Below are positions 33,062 to 42,354 of a DNA stretch of 64,000 nt, piece after piece. The stretch's first letter is position 1; every line of letters starts with the position of its first letter. The position numbers and the translations under genes are program-made. This stretch comes from Clostridium drakei. Lineage in GTDB: Bacteria > Bacillota > Clostridia > Clostridiales > Clostridiaceae. The notes beneath the pieces were generated by a model. The model was not told where the DNA came from. It made no database searches and saw only the letters and a list, made by a program, of their open reading frames with translations. The stretch lies in contig NZ_JIBU02000005.1 of assembly GCF_000633595.2 (NCBI RefSeq), forward strand, positions 62,001 through 126,000, written 5' to 3'.

Positions 33062-34411
33062 ATGAGTAATTTGAAGAAGAATGCTAATTTAACAGAGGGC
33101 ATTATATGGAAACAAGTGTTGTTTTTTGCACTGCCACTGATTGCAGCAAGCATTATTCAACAATTATATAATACAGTGGATTTAATTTTTGTTGGGAATT
33201 ATCTTGGCAAAGAAGCTGCAGCAGCAGTTGGAGCTAGTTCTTTGATAGTTACCTGCCTGGTAGGATTTTTTACAGGTATGTCAGTAGGATCAAGCGTTAT
33301 TATTGCTAATCTCTTTGGCTCAGGGAAAAAAGGAAAAGTAAAAGATGCAATACATACAGCAATAGGATTGAGTTTTCTTGGAGGAATAATACTTTTTATT
33401 ATTGGTTATATAGGTGCACCTTATTTTTTAAAGTGGATGAATGTTCCACAAGAAATACTGAAACCGGCTGTTTCTTATATAAGAATTTATTTTTTAAGTC
33501 TTATTTCCCTTATTACCTATAACATGGGCTCTGGTATTATACGTGCCATGGGCAATTCGAAAACACCAATGTACATACAACTTGTCGGAGGGATTGTTCA
33601 TGTATTAATGGATGCACTGTTTATAGTTATTTTTGAAAATGGTGTTAATGGAGTTGCATGGGCAACGTTTCTATCGCAGACTATCAATGCTGTGCTGATA
33701 TTATATTATTTGAAACATACAGAGAGTGAATATAGATTACAATTTAAAAAAATACGAATACATAAAGAGATACTGTTACCTATTCTTAAGATTGGAATAC
33801 CAGCAGGTATTCAAAGCATTGTAATAACATTGTCCAATGTTTTTGCACAATATCATATTAATAGTTTGGGGGTAGAAGCAATCGTTGCATTTACAGCATA
33901 TTTTAAAGTAGAATTGCCTATTTATCTTCCAATTGTAGCACTTGGACAAGCAATTACAACGTTTTCCGGACAGAATATGGGTGCAGGAAATATTGAAAGA
34001 GTAAAAAAGGGAGCCAAGGTATGTATATTAATGGGAATAGGTATAACCATAGTATCAAGTATGCTTTTGTTGATATTTGAGCATCAAGCTTTTGGAATAT
34101 TTAATCATGATAGAGTGGTAATTGATTATGGAATTAGAATAATCAGAACTTCATTTCCCTTCTATTGGATTTATGTTATTTTGGAAGTATTGGGTGACAC
34201 CATGAGAGGTGCAGGAAAAGCAACTCCTCCAATGGTGATTATATTATCAAATATATGTGTACTTAGAATTGTACTGCTCTTTGTTATAATGGCTTTTTAT
34301 CATGATGTTCGAGGAGTAGCAATTACCTATCCTATAACTTGGGCGATAGCAGCATTATGTATGTTTGTTTATTATTTAAAAGGTAGTTGGATGAAGAATT
34401 TAAATTATTAA
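33062..34411 (+). CDS. MATE family efflux transporter, end of operon 1
   Basis: A 449-aa membrane protein with about 12 helices and MATE features (L-Y-N-T-V-D-L-I-F-V-G-N-Y, then G-S-G-I-I-R-A-M-G-N-S-K-T and F-S-G-Q-N-M-G-A). It starts 6 bp after the NikE-like gene, so it is the last gene of the sigma-54 operon. An exporter in an import operon could send out a methylated ligand or metallophore that the ABC system then recovers with metal; this is inference. No terminator is evident before the decayed methyltransferase. Confidence 0.9.
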   Translation: MSNLKKNANLTEGIIWKQVLFFALPLIAASIIQQLYNTVDLIFVGNYLGKEAAAAVGASSLIVTCLVGFFTGMSVGSSVIIANLFGSGKKGKVKDAIHTAIGLSFLGGIILFIIGYIGAPYFLKWMNVPQEILKPAVSYIRIYFLSLISLITYNMGSGIIRAMGNSKTPMYIQLVGGIVHVLMDALFIVIFENGVNGVAWATFLSQTINAVLILYYLKHTESEYRLQFKKIRIHKEILLPILKIGIPAGIQSIVITLSNVFAQYHINSLGVEAIVAFTAYFKVELPIYLPIVALGQAITTFSGQNMGAGNIERVKKGAKVCILMGIGITIVSSMLLLIFEHQAFGIFNHDRVVIDYGIRIIRTSFPFYWIYVILEVLGDTMRGAGKATPPMVIILSNICVLRIVLLFVIMAFYHDVRGVAITYPITWAIAALCMFVYYLKGSWMKNLNY

Positions 34412-34560
34412 TGTGGAAATATAATAAAAATATTGGAGTAACAGGTTAGATGGTTATTGTAAAGTAAGTTTGCAAGAACTGAACAGTTTCAAAAAAGAAG
34501 TATGGATAGACTTAATAATCAGTATGTGATAAAAGTGTCTGTAAGAAAACTAAATAAGAC
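34411..34560 (+). pseudogene. Decayed copy of the operon methyltransferase
   Basis: From about 34428 the sequence reads K-Y-W-S-N-R-L-D-G-Y-C-K and then L-Q-E-L-N-S-F-K-K-E-V-W-I-D-L-I, matching residues 9-40 of the gene at 26842 almost position by position. A frameshift then leads to V-S-V-R-K-L-N. The motif I region and everything beyond are lost, and frameshifts are present. This shows that operon 2 once also began with a methyltransferase gene. Confidence 0.8.
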
Positions 34561-34610
34561 AAATATAGTGAAAAAGTTTACTTTACATGTTTTAAAAATA
34601 AAAGAAATAT

Positions 34611-34639
34611 TTGACACAATATGATTAATTTCGTATAAT
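34611..34639 (+). promoter_or_regulatory. Promoter of operon 2 riboswitch transcript
   Basis: TTGACA (34611-34616), 17-bp spacer, TATAAT (34634-34639): a consensus sigma-A promoter just before the cobalamin riboswitch. Confidence 0.8.
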
Positions 34640-34664
34640 TACATTAACAAAATTTTATATGTAA

Positions 34665-34880
34665 TGAATGTAACAGGTTAAAAAATTAGTTAAGCTAGTT
34701 TTTTATTAAAAGGGAAACAGGTTAGATTCCTGTACGGTCCCGCCGCTGTAATAGAGTAGTAGTGCAAAAAATGCCACTGTTGATATGGGAAGGCTTTGTA
34801 CTACGTTGATGCTTAAGTCAGAAGACCTGCCTGTTACTATATGTATCATGACTCTACGATGGATGGAGGGATGTTTAATT
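34665..34880 (+). ncRNA. Cobalamin riboswitch 1 (operon 2)
   Basis: The core elements are present: TTAAAAGGGAA, GGTCCCGCCGCTGTAA, AGTGCAAAAAATGCCACT, GGGAAGGC, and the B12 box AAGTCAGAAGACCTGCC (34816-34832). P1 is formed by AACAGG and CCTGTT, and a 3' loop (CTCTACGATGGATGGAGGG) can make the kissing contact. It precedes a terminator and a NikBCADE-like operon, which points to cobalt or corrinoid supply. Confidence 0.92.
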
Positions 34881-34908
34881 GTTGTGTGCAAATGCTGCAG
34901 TATTTCAA

Positions 34909-34953
34909 TAAATAGCCCTTTCTATTATCAATAGAAAGGGCTATTTATTTTTT
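34909..34953 (+). terminator. Riboswitch-linked intrinsic terminator
   Basis: AATAGCCCTTTCTATT pairs exactly with AATAGAAAGGGCTATT, 4-nt loop, then TATTTTTT. It ends 34 bp before the first gene of operon 2 and should form when cobalamin is bound. Confidence 0.9.
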
Positions 34954-34986
34954 AAAGAAATGTGTATAAATGATGAGGGAGAAAAA

Positions 34987-35925
34987 ATGAACAAAAAACA
35001 AGTAGGTAGAAGGCTGCTGCAAATTCTTATAGTCTTGATAGGTATTAGTTTTTTTACATTTGGATTAACCTATCTATCGCCAGGTGATCCAGCAGAAATT
35101 ATGCTAACAGAATGTGGAAATTTACCAACACCTGAACTATTAAAAGAAACAAGAGCAGAGCTTGGATTGGATAAACCGTTTTTTATACAATATGGAAACT
35201 GGGTCAAAGGTGTTGTTACTGGGAATATGGGAGAATCCTATTCTATGAAAGTACCAGTTGTAGATAAATTAACAGCTTGTTTTTGGCCTACATTAAAACT
35301 GACTTTAACGTCATTGCTTATTATGATAGTCGTATCAGTGCCACTAGGAATTTTATCAGCAGTTCATCAGAATAAGTGGCCAGATTATCTAATTAGAGGA
35401 ATTACCTTCATTGGAGTTTCTATCCCCAATTTTTGGATTGGTTTAATTTTATTGAGTATTTTTGGCGTTACTCTAAAGTGGGTATCTGTTTCAGGAGGAA
35501 GCGTAGATTTTAAAGCATTAATTCTTCCGGCAGTAACTTTGGCTATTGCAATGTCAGCAAAATATACAAGGCAAGTTCGTATAGCTGTCTTAGATGAGCT
35601 GCGTCAAGACTATGTAATTGGTGCACGTATGAGAGGAATTAAAGAAAAGACAATTCTTTGGAAGCATGTGCTACCCAATGCTATGATTCCTCTTGTTACA
35701 TTGCTAGGACTCTCTCTAGGAAACCTTTTAGGAGGAACTGCAGTGGTAGAGATAATTTATAACTGGCCAGGTATGGGAAGTATGGCTGTAAAGGCTATAG
35801 CTTGTAGAGACTATCCTCTAGTACAAGGCTATGTATTGTGGATATCTCTTCTGTACATGGGAATTAACTTGCTTATAGACCTTTCCTATAATAGTCTAGA
35901 TCCTAGATTGAAGGAGGAACTGTAG
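34987..35925 (+). CDS. NikB-like ABC permease under cobalamin riboswitch, operon 2
   Basis: A 312-aa permease of the Nik/Opp family with about six helices and the EAA loop G-A-R-M-R-G-I-K-E-K-T-I. It shares long near-identical stretches with the operon 1 permease at 27724, for example F-L-T/F-F-T-F near the N-terminus, I-P-N-F-W-I-G-L and the S-P-G-D-P-A box. The ATG at 34987 follows GAGGGAG; upstream in-frame ATGs lack a site. Nik-type importers behind B12 riboswitches are predicted cobalt transporters, so cobalt or a corrinoid precursor is the favoured substrate. Confidence 0.9.
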   Translation: MNKKQVGRRLLQILIVLIGISFFTFGLTYLSPGDPAEIMLTECGNLPTPELLKETRAELGLDKPFFIQYGNWVKGVVTGNMGESYSMKVPVVDKLTACFWPTLKLTLTSLLIMIVVSVPLGILSAVHQNKWPDYLIRGITFIGVSIPNFWIGLILLSIFGVTLKWVSVSGGSVDFKALILPAVTLAIAMSAKYTRQVRIAVLDELRQDYVIGARMRGIKEKTILWKHVLPNAMIPLVTLLGLSLGNLLGGTAVVEIIYNWPGMGSMAVKAIACRDYPLVQGYVLWISLLYMGINLLIDLSYNSLDPRLKEEL

Positions 35926-35926
35926 T

Positions 35927-36751
35927 TTGAAACTAATTAATTTCTTAAAATCTAACAAACAATTTACTTTTTTTCTATTTCTTGCATTGGTAATTATAAC
36001 AGTTGCTATTTTTGCTCCTTTCATTGCACCAATGAGCCCATATGAAGCTAATATGACTCAATCTTTAAAAGCACCAGGAGACATGTATATATGGGGTACT
36101 GATAAACTAGGAAGAGATGTATTGTCAAGAGTTATTTATGGAGCCAGGACTTCATTGTCTATGGCAATTTGTTTAGTAGTGGTAATATTTACCCTAGGAA
36201 CTACACTTGGAATTTTTGCAGGATATTTTGGAGGAATTTTGGATGCAATAATTATGCGTATTGCAGATATGATGATTTCATTTCCAGGGTTAGTATTAGC
36301 TATTGCTATTGCTGGATTATTGGGACCCAATATGATAAATGCAGTCATTGCAATTTCAGCAGTGAGTTGGACGAAATATGCTAGGCTGTCTAGAAGTATG
36401 GTCTTAAAAATTAAGAAAAACGTTTACATAGAAGCTGCAATAGTATCTGGCACAAAAACAAAAAATATTTTATGGAGATATGTAGTTCCTAATATAATAA
36501 CTACAATGATAGTTACAGCGGCTACAGATATTGGAACTATGATGTTAGAGCTATCAGCTTTATCTTTCCTAGGTTTCGGAGCACAGGCACCTACACCAGA
36601 ATGGGGGCTTATGCTAAATGAAGGAAGAACATATTTGTCAAAAGCTTCGTGGCTGATGATTTATCCAGGTATTGCAATTGTACTTGTTGTAATAGTATTT
36701 AATATGCTAGGTGATAGCTTAAGAGATATTTTAGATCCTAGACAAGAATAA
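35927..36751 (+). CDS. NikC-like ABC permease, operon 2
   Basis: A 274-aa permease with G-T-D-K-L-G-R-D-V-L-S-R, the EAA loop (A-A-I-V-S-G-T-K-T-K) and the ending G-D-S-L-R-D-I-L-D-P. The TTG at 35927 follows AAGGAGG and lies 1 bp after the NikB-like stop, so the two are translationally linked. It is paralogous to 28664. It should form the membrane channel with the NikB-like protein. Confidence 0.9.
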   Translation: MKLINFLKSNKQFTFFLFLALVIITVAIFAPFIAPMSPYEANMTQSLKAPGDMYIWGTDKLGRDVLSRVIYGARTSLSMAICLVVVIFTLGTTLGIFAGYFGGILDAIIMRIADMMISFPGLVLAIAIAGLLGPNMINAVIAISAVSWTKYARLSRSMVLKIKKNVYIEAAIVSGTKTKNILWRYVVPNIITTMIVTAATDIGTMMLELSALSFLGFGAQAPTPEWGLMLNEGRTYLSKASWLMIYPGIAIVLVVIVFNMLGDSLRDILDPRQE

Positions 36752-36826
36752 TAGACAAATAAGATATAAAAAGTGATGTAATAAGGTTTAAAAAATGTTG
36801 CCTTTAAAGAAAGGAATGAATATAAA

Positions 36827-38398
36827 ATGAATAAGTTTTTTAAAAATGTATTAGGCATTGTTTTGGTAAGTACAATGAGTTTATCATTGATGGCTGGTTG
36901 TGGAAATTCTAAAGATAAATCTAATGTATCAAAAAAAGGTGGAGAAGTTACTATTGCTGTAACCAGTTTTGCTGATACTTTAGAACCAACACAGCAGTAT
37001 TTTAGTTGGGTAATAACTAGATATGGAGTAGGAGAAACCCTAGTTAGATTTAATGAAAAAGGTGGAATTGAACCTTGTTTGGCTGAAAGCTTCCAATCTA
37101 GCGAGGATGGAAAGACGTGGACATTTAAAATCCGTAAAGGTGTTAAATTTTCTAATGGAGATGATATGACTCCAGACATGGTAAAGAAATCCTTAGAGCG
37201 TACTTTTAAATTAAGCAAGCGTGCAGTTTCTTTCTTTGAATTAGCTTCTATGGAAGTTGAGGGTCAGAATCTTAAAATTACTACAAAAGAACCAGTTGCA
37301 ATACTTCCTGGAAGTTTAGCTGATCCATTGTTCTTGATTGTTGATACAAATGCTAATAAAGACTCTATTGCAATGAAAGGACCAATTTGCACAGGACCTT
37401 ATGCTGTAGAATCTTTTAAGCCAACAGATTCTTGTGTAGTTGTAAAAAATAAGAATTATTGGAATGGTGATGTACCCTTGGATAAGGTTACCTTTAAATG
37501 TATAGAAGATCAGACAACTCGTTCTATGGCATTGCAGACAGGTGAGGCTGATATTGCATACAATTTAAAAGCAGAAAACTTATCTGAGTTTAAAGATACT
37601 GATAAGTACAACATACAGAAATTACAATCTTTACGAGCTACTTTTGCTTTTATGAATCAGAAAGGTCCATTAAATGATTTGAAACTAAGACAAGCACTTA
37701 TACGTGGATTGGATAAACAAACTTATTGTAATGTTTTATTGGAAGGCGGTGCAACAGCTGGAAAAGCACCAGTACCTCCAACTCTTGATTTTGGATTTAA
37801 TGAATTAAAGGATGAAAATAGCTATAATCCAGAAGGAGCAAAAGCATTATTGAAAGAAGCTGGTTATAAAGATATAGATGGTGATGGCTTTGTTGAGACA
37901 CCAGATGGAAAACCATTACAATTAAATTTCGTTATATATACTAGTCGTAAAGAATTGAATGTTTATGCACAGGCTGCTCAGGTAAGTTTGAAAAAAATTG
38001 GTTTAAATGTTAAGTTAAATACCGTTAGTTATGAAACACTATTAGATACAAGAGATTCTGGTAAATTCGACTTGTTAATTTGGAATGTGTTAGTGGCAAA
38101 TACAGGAGATCCAGAAAAGTATTTACGTGAGAATTGGTACAGTACATCTGCATCTAATCAGACAGGGTACAATAATGCAGAGGTAGATAAGCTTTTAAAT
38201 CAACTTTCCAAAGAATTTGATAAAGATTCAAGAAAAAAATTAATTATACAAATTCAACAGTTAATTATGAATGATGCATCAACAGTTTTCTTTGGATATG
38301 AAACTACTTATCTATTCTCATCAAAAAGAGTAAAAGGGGTTAATATGTATCCAAATGATTATTATTGGTTAACAAAGGATATTACACTGGCAAAATAA
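36827..38398 (+). CDS. Family 5 solute-binding lipoprotein (NikA-like), operon 2
   Basis: A 523-aa binding protein with a lipobox (L-M-A-G-C) after a short signal sequence. It is close to the operon 1 protein at 29510 (shared Y-G-V/I-G-E-T-L-V-R/K, F-K-I-R-K-G-V-K-F-S-N-G, K-D-I-D-G-D-G). The S-W-V-I-T-R-Y-G-V-G-E-T region corresponds to the NikA ligand-pocket side. It presumably binds the cobalt or other ligand for this B12-controlled importer. RBS AAAGAAAGG. Confidence 0.9.
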   Translation: MNKFFKNVLGIVLVSTMSLSLMAGCGNSKDKSNVSKKGGEVTIAVTSFADTLEPTQQYFSWVITRYGVGETLVRFNEKGGIEPCLAESFQSSEDGKTWTFKIRKGVKFSNGDDMTPDMVKKSLERTFKLSKRAVSFFELASMEVEGQNLKITTKEPVAILPGSLADPLFLIVDTNANKDSIAMKGPICTGPYAVESFKPTDSCVVVKNKNYWNGDVPLDKVTFKCIEDQTTRSMALQTGEADIAYNLKAENLSEFKDTDKYNIQKLQSLRATFAFMNQKGPLNDLKLRQALIRGLDKQTYCNVLLEGGATAGKAPVPPTLDFGFNELKDENSYNPEGAKALLKEAGYKDIDGDGFVETPDGKPLQLNFVIYTSRKELNVYAQAAQVSLKKIGLNVKLNTVSYETLLDTRDSGKFDLLIWNVLVANTGDPEKYLRENWYSTSASNQTGYNNAEVDKLLNQLSKEFDKDSRKKLIIQIQQLIMNDASTVFFGYETTYLFSSKRVKGVNMYPNDYYWLTKDITLAK

Positions 38399-38409
38399 AG
38401 GAGTATATT

Positions 38410-39216
38410 ATGTTAAGAATTGATGATTTGACAGTTCAATATGGTAAACAAAAGCCTACTATAGAACATTTTAATCTTTCTATGAAGAAAGGTGAAGTCA
38501 TTAGTGTAGTTGGAGAAAGTGGAAGTGGAAAAACTACAGTTATTCGAGCAATATTAGGTGCTTTGCCTGAGGCTGGAAAAGTAACCGATGGATATATTGA
38601 ATTTCAAGGCAAATCCTTATTAGGAATACATAAGGATGAATGGAGAAAACTAAGAGGAACAAAAATGTCAATGATTTTTCAGGATTGTGGAGGAACTTTA
38701 AATCCCTTAAGGAAGATTGGGAAACAGTATGTAGAATATATTTGTACTCATAGTGATGTATCTAAACATGAAGCTTTTGAAAAAGCTGTTTCTATGCTGG
38801 AAAAAATGCAGCTTCCTGATTGTGAAAACATTATGAAAAGTTATCCTCACCAGTTGAGTGGGGGGATGCGGCAAAGAGTAGGAATCGCAATTGCAATGAC
38901 CTTTAATCCAGAACTATTATTGGCAGATGAACCTACTAGTGCACTTGATGTTACCACTCAGGCACAAATCGTAAGTCAGATGATGAAGCTTAGAGATACT
39001 TATAATACAGGGATAATTATTGTGACTCATAACTTAGGTATAGCTGCATATATGTCAGATAAACTGATTGTTATGAAACATGGGGAAATTGTAGATCAAG
39101 GAACAAGAGATGAAGTTATAAATCATCCTACTAGCGAGTACACAAAAAAGTTGTTGAATGCAATACCTGAAATTAGGGGGGAATCTTTTTGTTTAAAGAG
39201 TCGGATATTATCTTAG
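38410..39216 (+). CDS. ABC ATP-binding protein (NikD-like), operon 2
   Basis: A 268-aa ATPase with G-E-S-G-S-G-K-T-T, L-S-G-G-M-R-Q-R and L-L-A-D-E-P-T-S-A-L-D. The ATG at 38410 is chosen because AAAGGAG lies just before it; an upstream in-frame start at 38365 would overlap the binding-protein gene. It is paralogous to the ATPase at 31297, with the same gene order and the same overlap with the next gene. Confidence 0.92.
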   Translation: MLRIDDLTVQYGKQKPTIEHFNLSMKKGEVISVVGESGSGKTTVIRAILGALPEAGKVTDGYIEFQGKSLLGIHKDEWRKLRGTKMSMIFQDCGGTLNPLRKIGKQYVEYICTHSDVSKHEAFEKAVSMLEKMQLPDCENIMKSYPHQLSGGMRQRVGIAIAMTFNPELLLADEPTSALDVTTQAQIVSQMMKLRDTYNTGIIIVTHNLGIAAYMSDKLIVMKHGEIVDQGTRDEVINHPTSEYTKKLLNAIPEIRGESFCLKSRILS

Positions 39217-40154
39217 AAACTAAAAATATTGTAAAACAGTTTCCTATATCCAAAAATCGAACCCTTACAGCATGTAATGATATTAGCCTTAATGTATATA
39301 AACAGAAAACTTTAGGAATTGTTGGGGAAAGTGGTTGTGGAAAATCTACTTTTGTACGTACTTTGATTCAAATAGATCCTCCAACAAAGGGAGAAATATT
39401 TTTTCATGATAAAAATATTTTAGAGTTATCAAAAAAAGAAAAATGGCTGAATCGTCAGAACATGCAAATGGTATTTCAAGATCCATTGGCTTCATTTAAC
39501 CCTAAAATGAAAGTGATAGATATTTTGACAGAGCCACTTATGAATTTTGGACGCTTAAGTAAGAAGGAAAAGGGATTAAAAGCAAAAGAATTACTTGAAC
39601 TAGTTGAATTGCCTGAAAATTTTCTTTATAGATTTCCACATAATATGAGTGGAGGGCAAAGGCAGCGAATTAGTATTGCTAGAGCACTTTCTCTGGAACC
39701 TGAAATTTTAATATGTGATGAGGCTACTTCTTCTTTAGATGTTTCTATACAAAAAAATATTATTGATTTATTAGTCAAACTTCAAAAAGAAAAAAGTATA
39801 AGTATTATATTTATTTGTCATGATATCGCATTGATTCAGACATTTGCTCATCAAATTGCAGTAATGTATAAGGGGCATATAGTGGAAATAATACCAGGAG
39901 ATCAAGTTGGAGAGAATGCTTCCCATCCATATACTCAGACATTATTGGAAGCATTGTTTTCAATTCATATGGATCGCAATAAAAAAATAGAACCTATGGA
40001 ATATGAAGTTGATAGGACACTTGATTTTTCATCAGGATGTATATTTCAAAATCGATGTAAGTACTGCATAAAAAAGTGTAGAGAGGATAAGCCTACATTG
40101 CATAAAATTGCTCTAGGACATCAGGTAGCATGCCATCGTGTTACTCATGAATAA
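39189..40154 (+). CDS. ABC ATP-binding protein (NikE-like), operon 2
   Basis: A 321-aa ATPase with G-E-S-G-C-G-K-S-T, M-S-G-G-Q-R-Q-R and I-C-D-E-A-T-S-S-L-D, and the Cys-rich C-terminal tail (G-C-I-F-Q-N-R-C-K-Y-C-I-K-K-C). The TTG at 39189 follows GGGGGGAA and overlaps the previous gene by 28 bp. It completes the five-gene importer of operon 2, paralogous to 32087. Confidence 0.92.
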   Translation: MFKESDIILETKNIVKQFPISKNRTLTACNDISLNVYKQKTLGIVGESGCGKSTFVRTLIQIDPPTKGEIFFHDKNILELSKKEKWLNRQNMQMVFQDPLASFNPKMKVIDILTEPLMNFGRLSKKEKGLKAKELLELVELPENFLYRFPHNMSGGQRQRISIARALSLEPEILICDEATSSLDVSIQKNIIDLLVKLQKEKSISIIFICHDIALIQTFAHQIAVMYKGHIVEIIPGDQVGENASHPYTQTLLEALFSIHMDRNKKIEPMEYEVDRTLDFSSGCIFQNRCKYCIKKCREDKPTLHKIALGHQVACHRVTHE

Positions 40155-40260
40155 TAGTGCTTTACCACTTAAGGTAAATATAGGGTTAACTACGACTTTT
40201 GTTAAATTACATTATAATTGAATAAAATATATATGTTAAGTAAGGAAGGTATAATGGTTT

Positions 40261-41226
40261 ATGAAAACAATGAAAATAGGAAATATATGCGCTGAGGCTG
40301 GAGAAAAGTCATCAGGATATGTAAAAGTTAAAGGGACAGATATAGAACTCCCAGTTACTGTTATTTGCGGAGAAAAGGAAGGAAAAACAGTATTCATTTC
40401 AGGAGGTGTACATAATGCAGAATATGTAGGAATTCAAACAGCAATTGAAATAGCTAATGAAATCTTACCATCAAAGCTTACAGGAAATCTTATTATATTA
40501 CATTTGATGAATAGAACTGGATTTGAACACCGAACTATGAGTTTGGTTTATGAAGATGGAAAAAATCTAAATAGAGAATTCCCAGGAAGTGATCAAGGAA
40601 CAGTGGCAGATAAAATCTGCCATACCGTTGTAACAGAATTTCAAAAAAATGCAGACTATTATATTGATCTTCATTGTGGAGATGGATATGAGGAGTTAAT
40701 ACCTTATGTATATTGTGTAGGAGCAGCAGCTCCAGAGGTAGTGCATAAAGCAAGACAGATGGCTGAACTAGTAAATGTTCCTTATTTGGTGCAATCTCCT
40801 TGTGTTAGTGGTGGTTCTTACAATTATGCAGGTTCCTGTGGAATTCCTAGTATTCTAATTGAGAGAGGTTGCATGGGACGGTGGTCGAAAGAAGAAGTAG
40901 AACTAGGAAAACAGGATGTTAGAAATGTTCTACGCTATTTGGGAGTTTTGGAGGGAAATGTTTCTCAAAGAACTTATAATCCTGTTGATGTAGGAAATGT
41001 TATTTACAAAAATGCTGAACATTCGGGCTGTTGGTATCCGACTAAAAAAGTAGGAGATACTTTCAAAAATGGGGAAGTATTAGGTGAAGTTAAGGATTAT
41101 TTTGGTAATGTGTTAGAAACCTGTGTTGCTGAAATGAATGGAATATTACTTTACCAAGTTGGTAGTTTATGTATTATTAAGGGTGGTCCTATGGTGGCTT
41201 ATGGGGAAAATCCAAATGAGAAATAG
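40261..41226 (+). CDS. Succinylglutamate desuccinylase/aspartoacylase family M14-like deacylase
   Basis: A 321-aa zinc hydrolase of the AstE/AspA family. Zinc ligands are visible in G-G-V-H-N-A-E-Y-V-G (His and Glu, about residue 48) and I-D-L-H-C-G-D-G (His, about 135), with R-E-F-P-G-S between. Members remove acyl groups from amino-acid derivatives. The gene lies 107 bp downstream of operon 2 and could process an imported metal ligand, but the substrate is unknown. The ATG at 40261 follows AAGGAAGG at a slightly long distance; the ATG at 40270 is an alternative. Confidence 0.85.
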   Translation: MKTMKIGNICAEAGEKSSGYVKVKGTDIELPVTVICGEKEGKTVFISGGVHNAEYVGIQTAIEIANEILPSKLTGNLIILHLMNRTGFEHRTMSLVYEDGKNLNREFPGSDQGTVADKICHTVVTEFQKNADYYIDLHCGDGYEELIPYVYCVGAAAPEVVHKARQMAELVNVPYLVQSPCVSGGSYNYAGSCGIPSILIERGCMGRWSKEEVELGKQDVRNVLRYLGVLEGNVSQRTYNPVDVGNVIYKNAEHSGCWYPTKKVGDTFKNGEVLGEVKDYFGNVLETCVAEMNGILLYQVGSLCIIKGGPMVAYGENPNEK

Positions 41227-41254
41227 TTTAGCAAATTAAACATTTTTACTTATG

Positions 41255-41280
41255 GGGGAAATCATTTTTTGATTTCTCCT
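41255..41280 (+). terminator. Weak hairpin between deacylase and DMT genes
   Basis: GGGGAAATCA (41255-41264) pairs with TGATTTCTCC (41270-41279) with one G-T wobble. The sequence after it is not U-rich, so termination is uncertain. Confidence 0.4.
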
Positions 41281-41317
41281 CTTAGTATGTTGAAATATAT
41301 AAAGACGAGGAGCAAAT

Positions 41318-42250
41318 ATGGCAAATAATAAAAAAATCAATTTAGATAAAATACTTACCAATAAGAGATATATAGTGTTATTATGTATATTATGTACTTT
41401 CTTATGGGGGAGTGCATATCCAGCAATCAAATTAGGATATGATTTTTTTTATATACAATCAAAGGATAGCTTTTCAAAATTACTATTTGCAGGGTATAGA
41501 TTTTTTTTGGCAGGCATAATTTTAATGTTTATACAGAAAGCTATGGGGAAAAGCGTAATGCCTAAAGTTTTATCAGATTTTAAAAGTCTAACTCTTTTAG
41601 GGGTTGTCCATACTCTTTTGCAGTATGTTTTTCTTTATATTGGTATGGCAAATACCACAGGGGTAAAAAGTTCTATATTAGGTTCTGTAGGGGTTTTTGT
41701 GAGTATTGTATTAGCACATTTTATTTATAAGAATGATAAGTTATCCTTAAATAAAATTATAGGCTGTATCATAGGATTTTTAGGGATAATTATAATTAAT
41801 TTTGAAGGAAAAGGTTTGAATATATCATTTAATTTAACTGGTGATGGATTTGTAATTTTATCTACTGTGATGGGGTCTGTTGGCAGTATATACAATAAAG
41901 AATTGGTAAAAAAGAATGATGTATTTGTGGCAACAATATGGCAGCTTATATTAGGCAGTTCAATGTTGATAGTTATAGGGAAATTTGCGGGTGGTAGCTT
42001 AATTTTTACATCAGCTAAATGCTGGATTTTATTATTATATATGGCTCTTTTATCATCTGTTTCGTTAGTGATATGGTCTGCGTTATATAAACATAACAAA
42101 GTTGGTAAGATTGCTATTTACAGCTTCCTAATACCTGTATTTGGTGCATTATTATCTGCTATTTTATTAGGAGATTCTATATGGGATATGAAGAGCTTGG
42201 CAGCATTAGTTTTAGCTTGTATTGGCATATGGATTGTTAATAGGGAATAA
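41318..42250 (+). CDS. EamA/DMT family transporter
   Basis: A 310-aa membrane protein with ten predicted helices in two EamA halves. The first opens F-L-W-G-S-A-Y-P-A-I-K and the second ends I-G-I-W-I-V-N-R-E. DMT proteins move amino acids, nucleotides or cofactors, often as exporters. It lies 92 bp after the deacylase with GACGAGGAG upstream, in the same direction as operon 2, so an export role for a product of that pathway is possible. Closed by a terminator at 42296. Confidence 0.88.
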   Translation: MANNKKINLDKILTNKRYIVLLCILCTFLWGSAYPAIKLGYDFFYIQSKDSFSKLLFAGYRFFLAGIILMFIQKAMGKSVMPKVLSDFKSLTLLGVVHTLLQYVFLYIGMANTTGVKSSILGSVGVFVSIVLAHFIYKNDKLSLNKIIGCIIGFLGIIIINFEGKGLNISFNLTGDGFVILSTVMGSVGSIYNKELVKKNDVFVATIWQLILGSSMLIVIGKFAGGSLIFTSAKCWILLLYMALLSSVSLVIWSALYKHNKVGKIAIYSFLIPVFGALLSAILLGDSIWDMKSLAALVLACIGIWIVNRE

Positions 42251-42295
42251 TATGGATATAAATTATTGTTTATAGGTTCATTTCTTATAAAATAG

Positions 42296-42345
42296 AGCCT
42301 ATATCTTATTTTATATGATAATTTAAGATATAGGCTGATACTATT
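42296..42345. terminator. Bidirectional terminator
   Basis: AGCCTATATCTTA (42296-42308) pairs exactly with TAAGATATAGGCT (42324-42336). It separates the converging DMT and radical-SAM genes. Confidence 0.8.
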
Positions 42346-42354
42346 TTTACTAAT

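Noticed and set aside
34706-34891. Open frame on the minus strand inside cobalamin riboswitch 1
   Set aside because: It lies wholly within a structured RNA with a clear B12 box; no ribosome binding site or family similarity.
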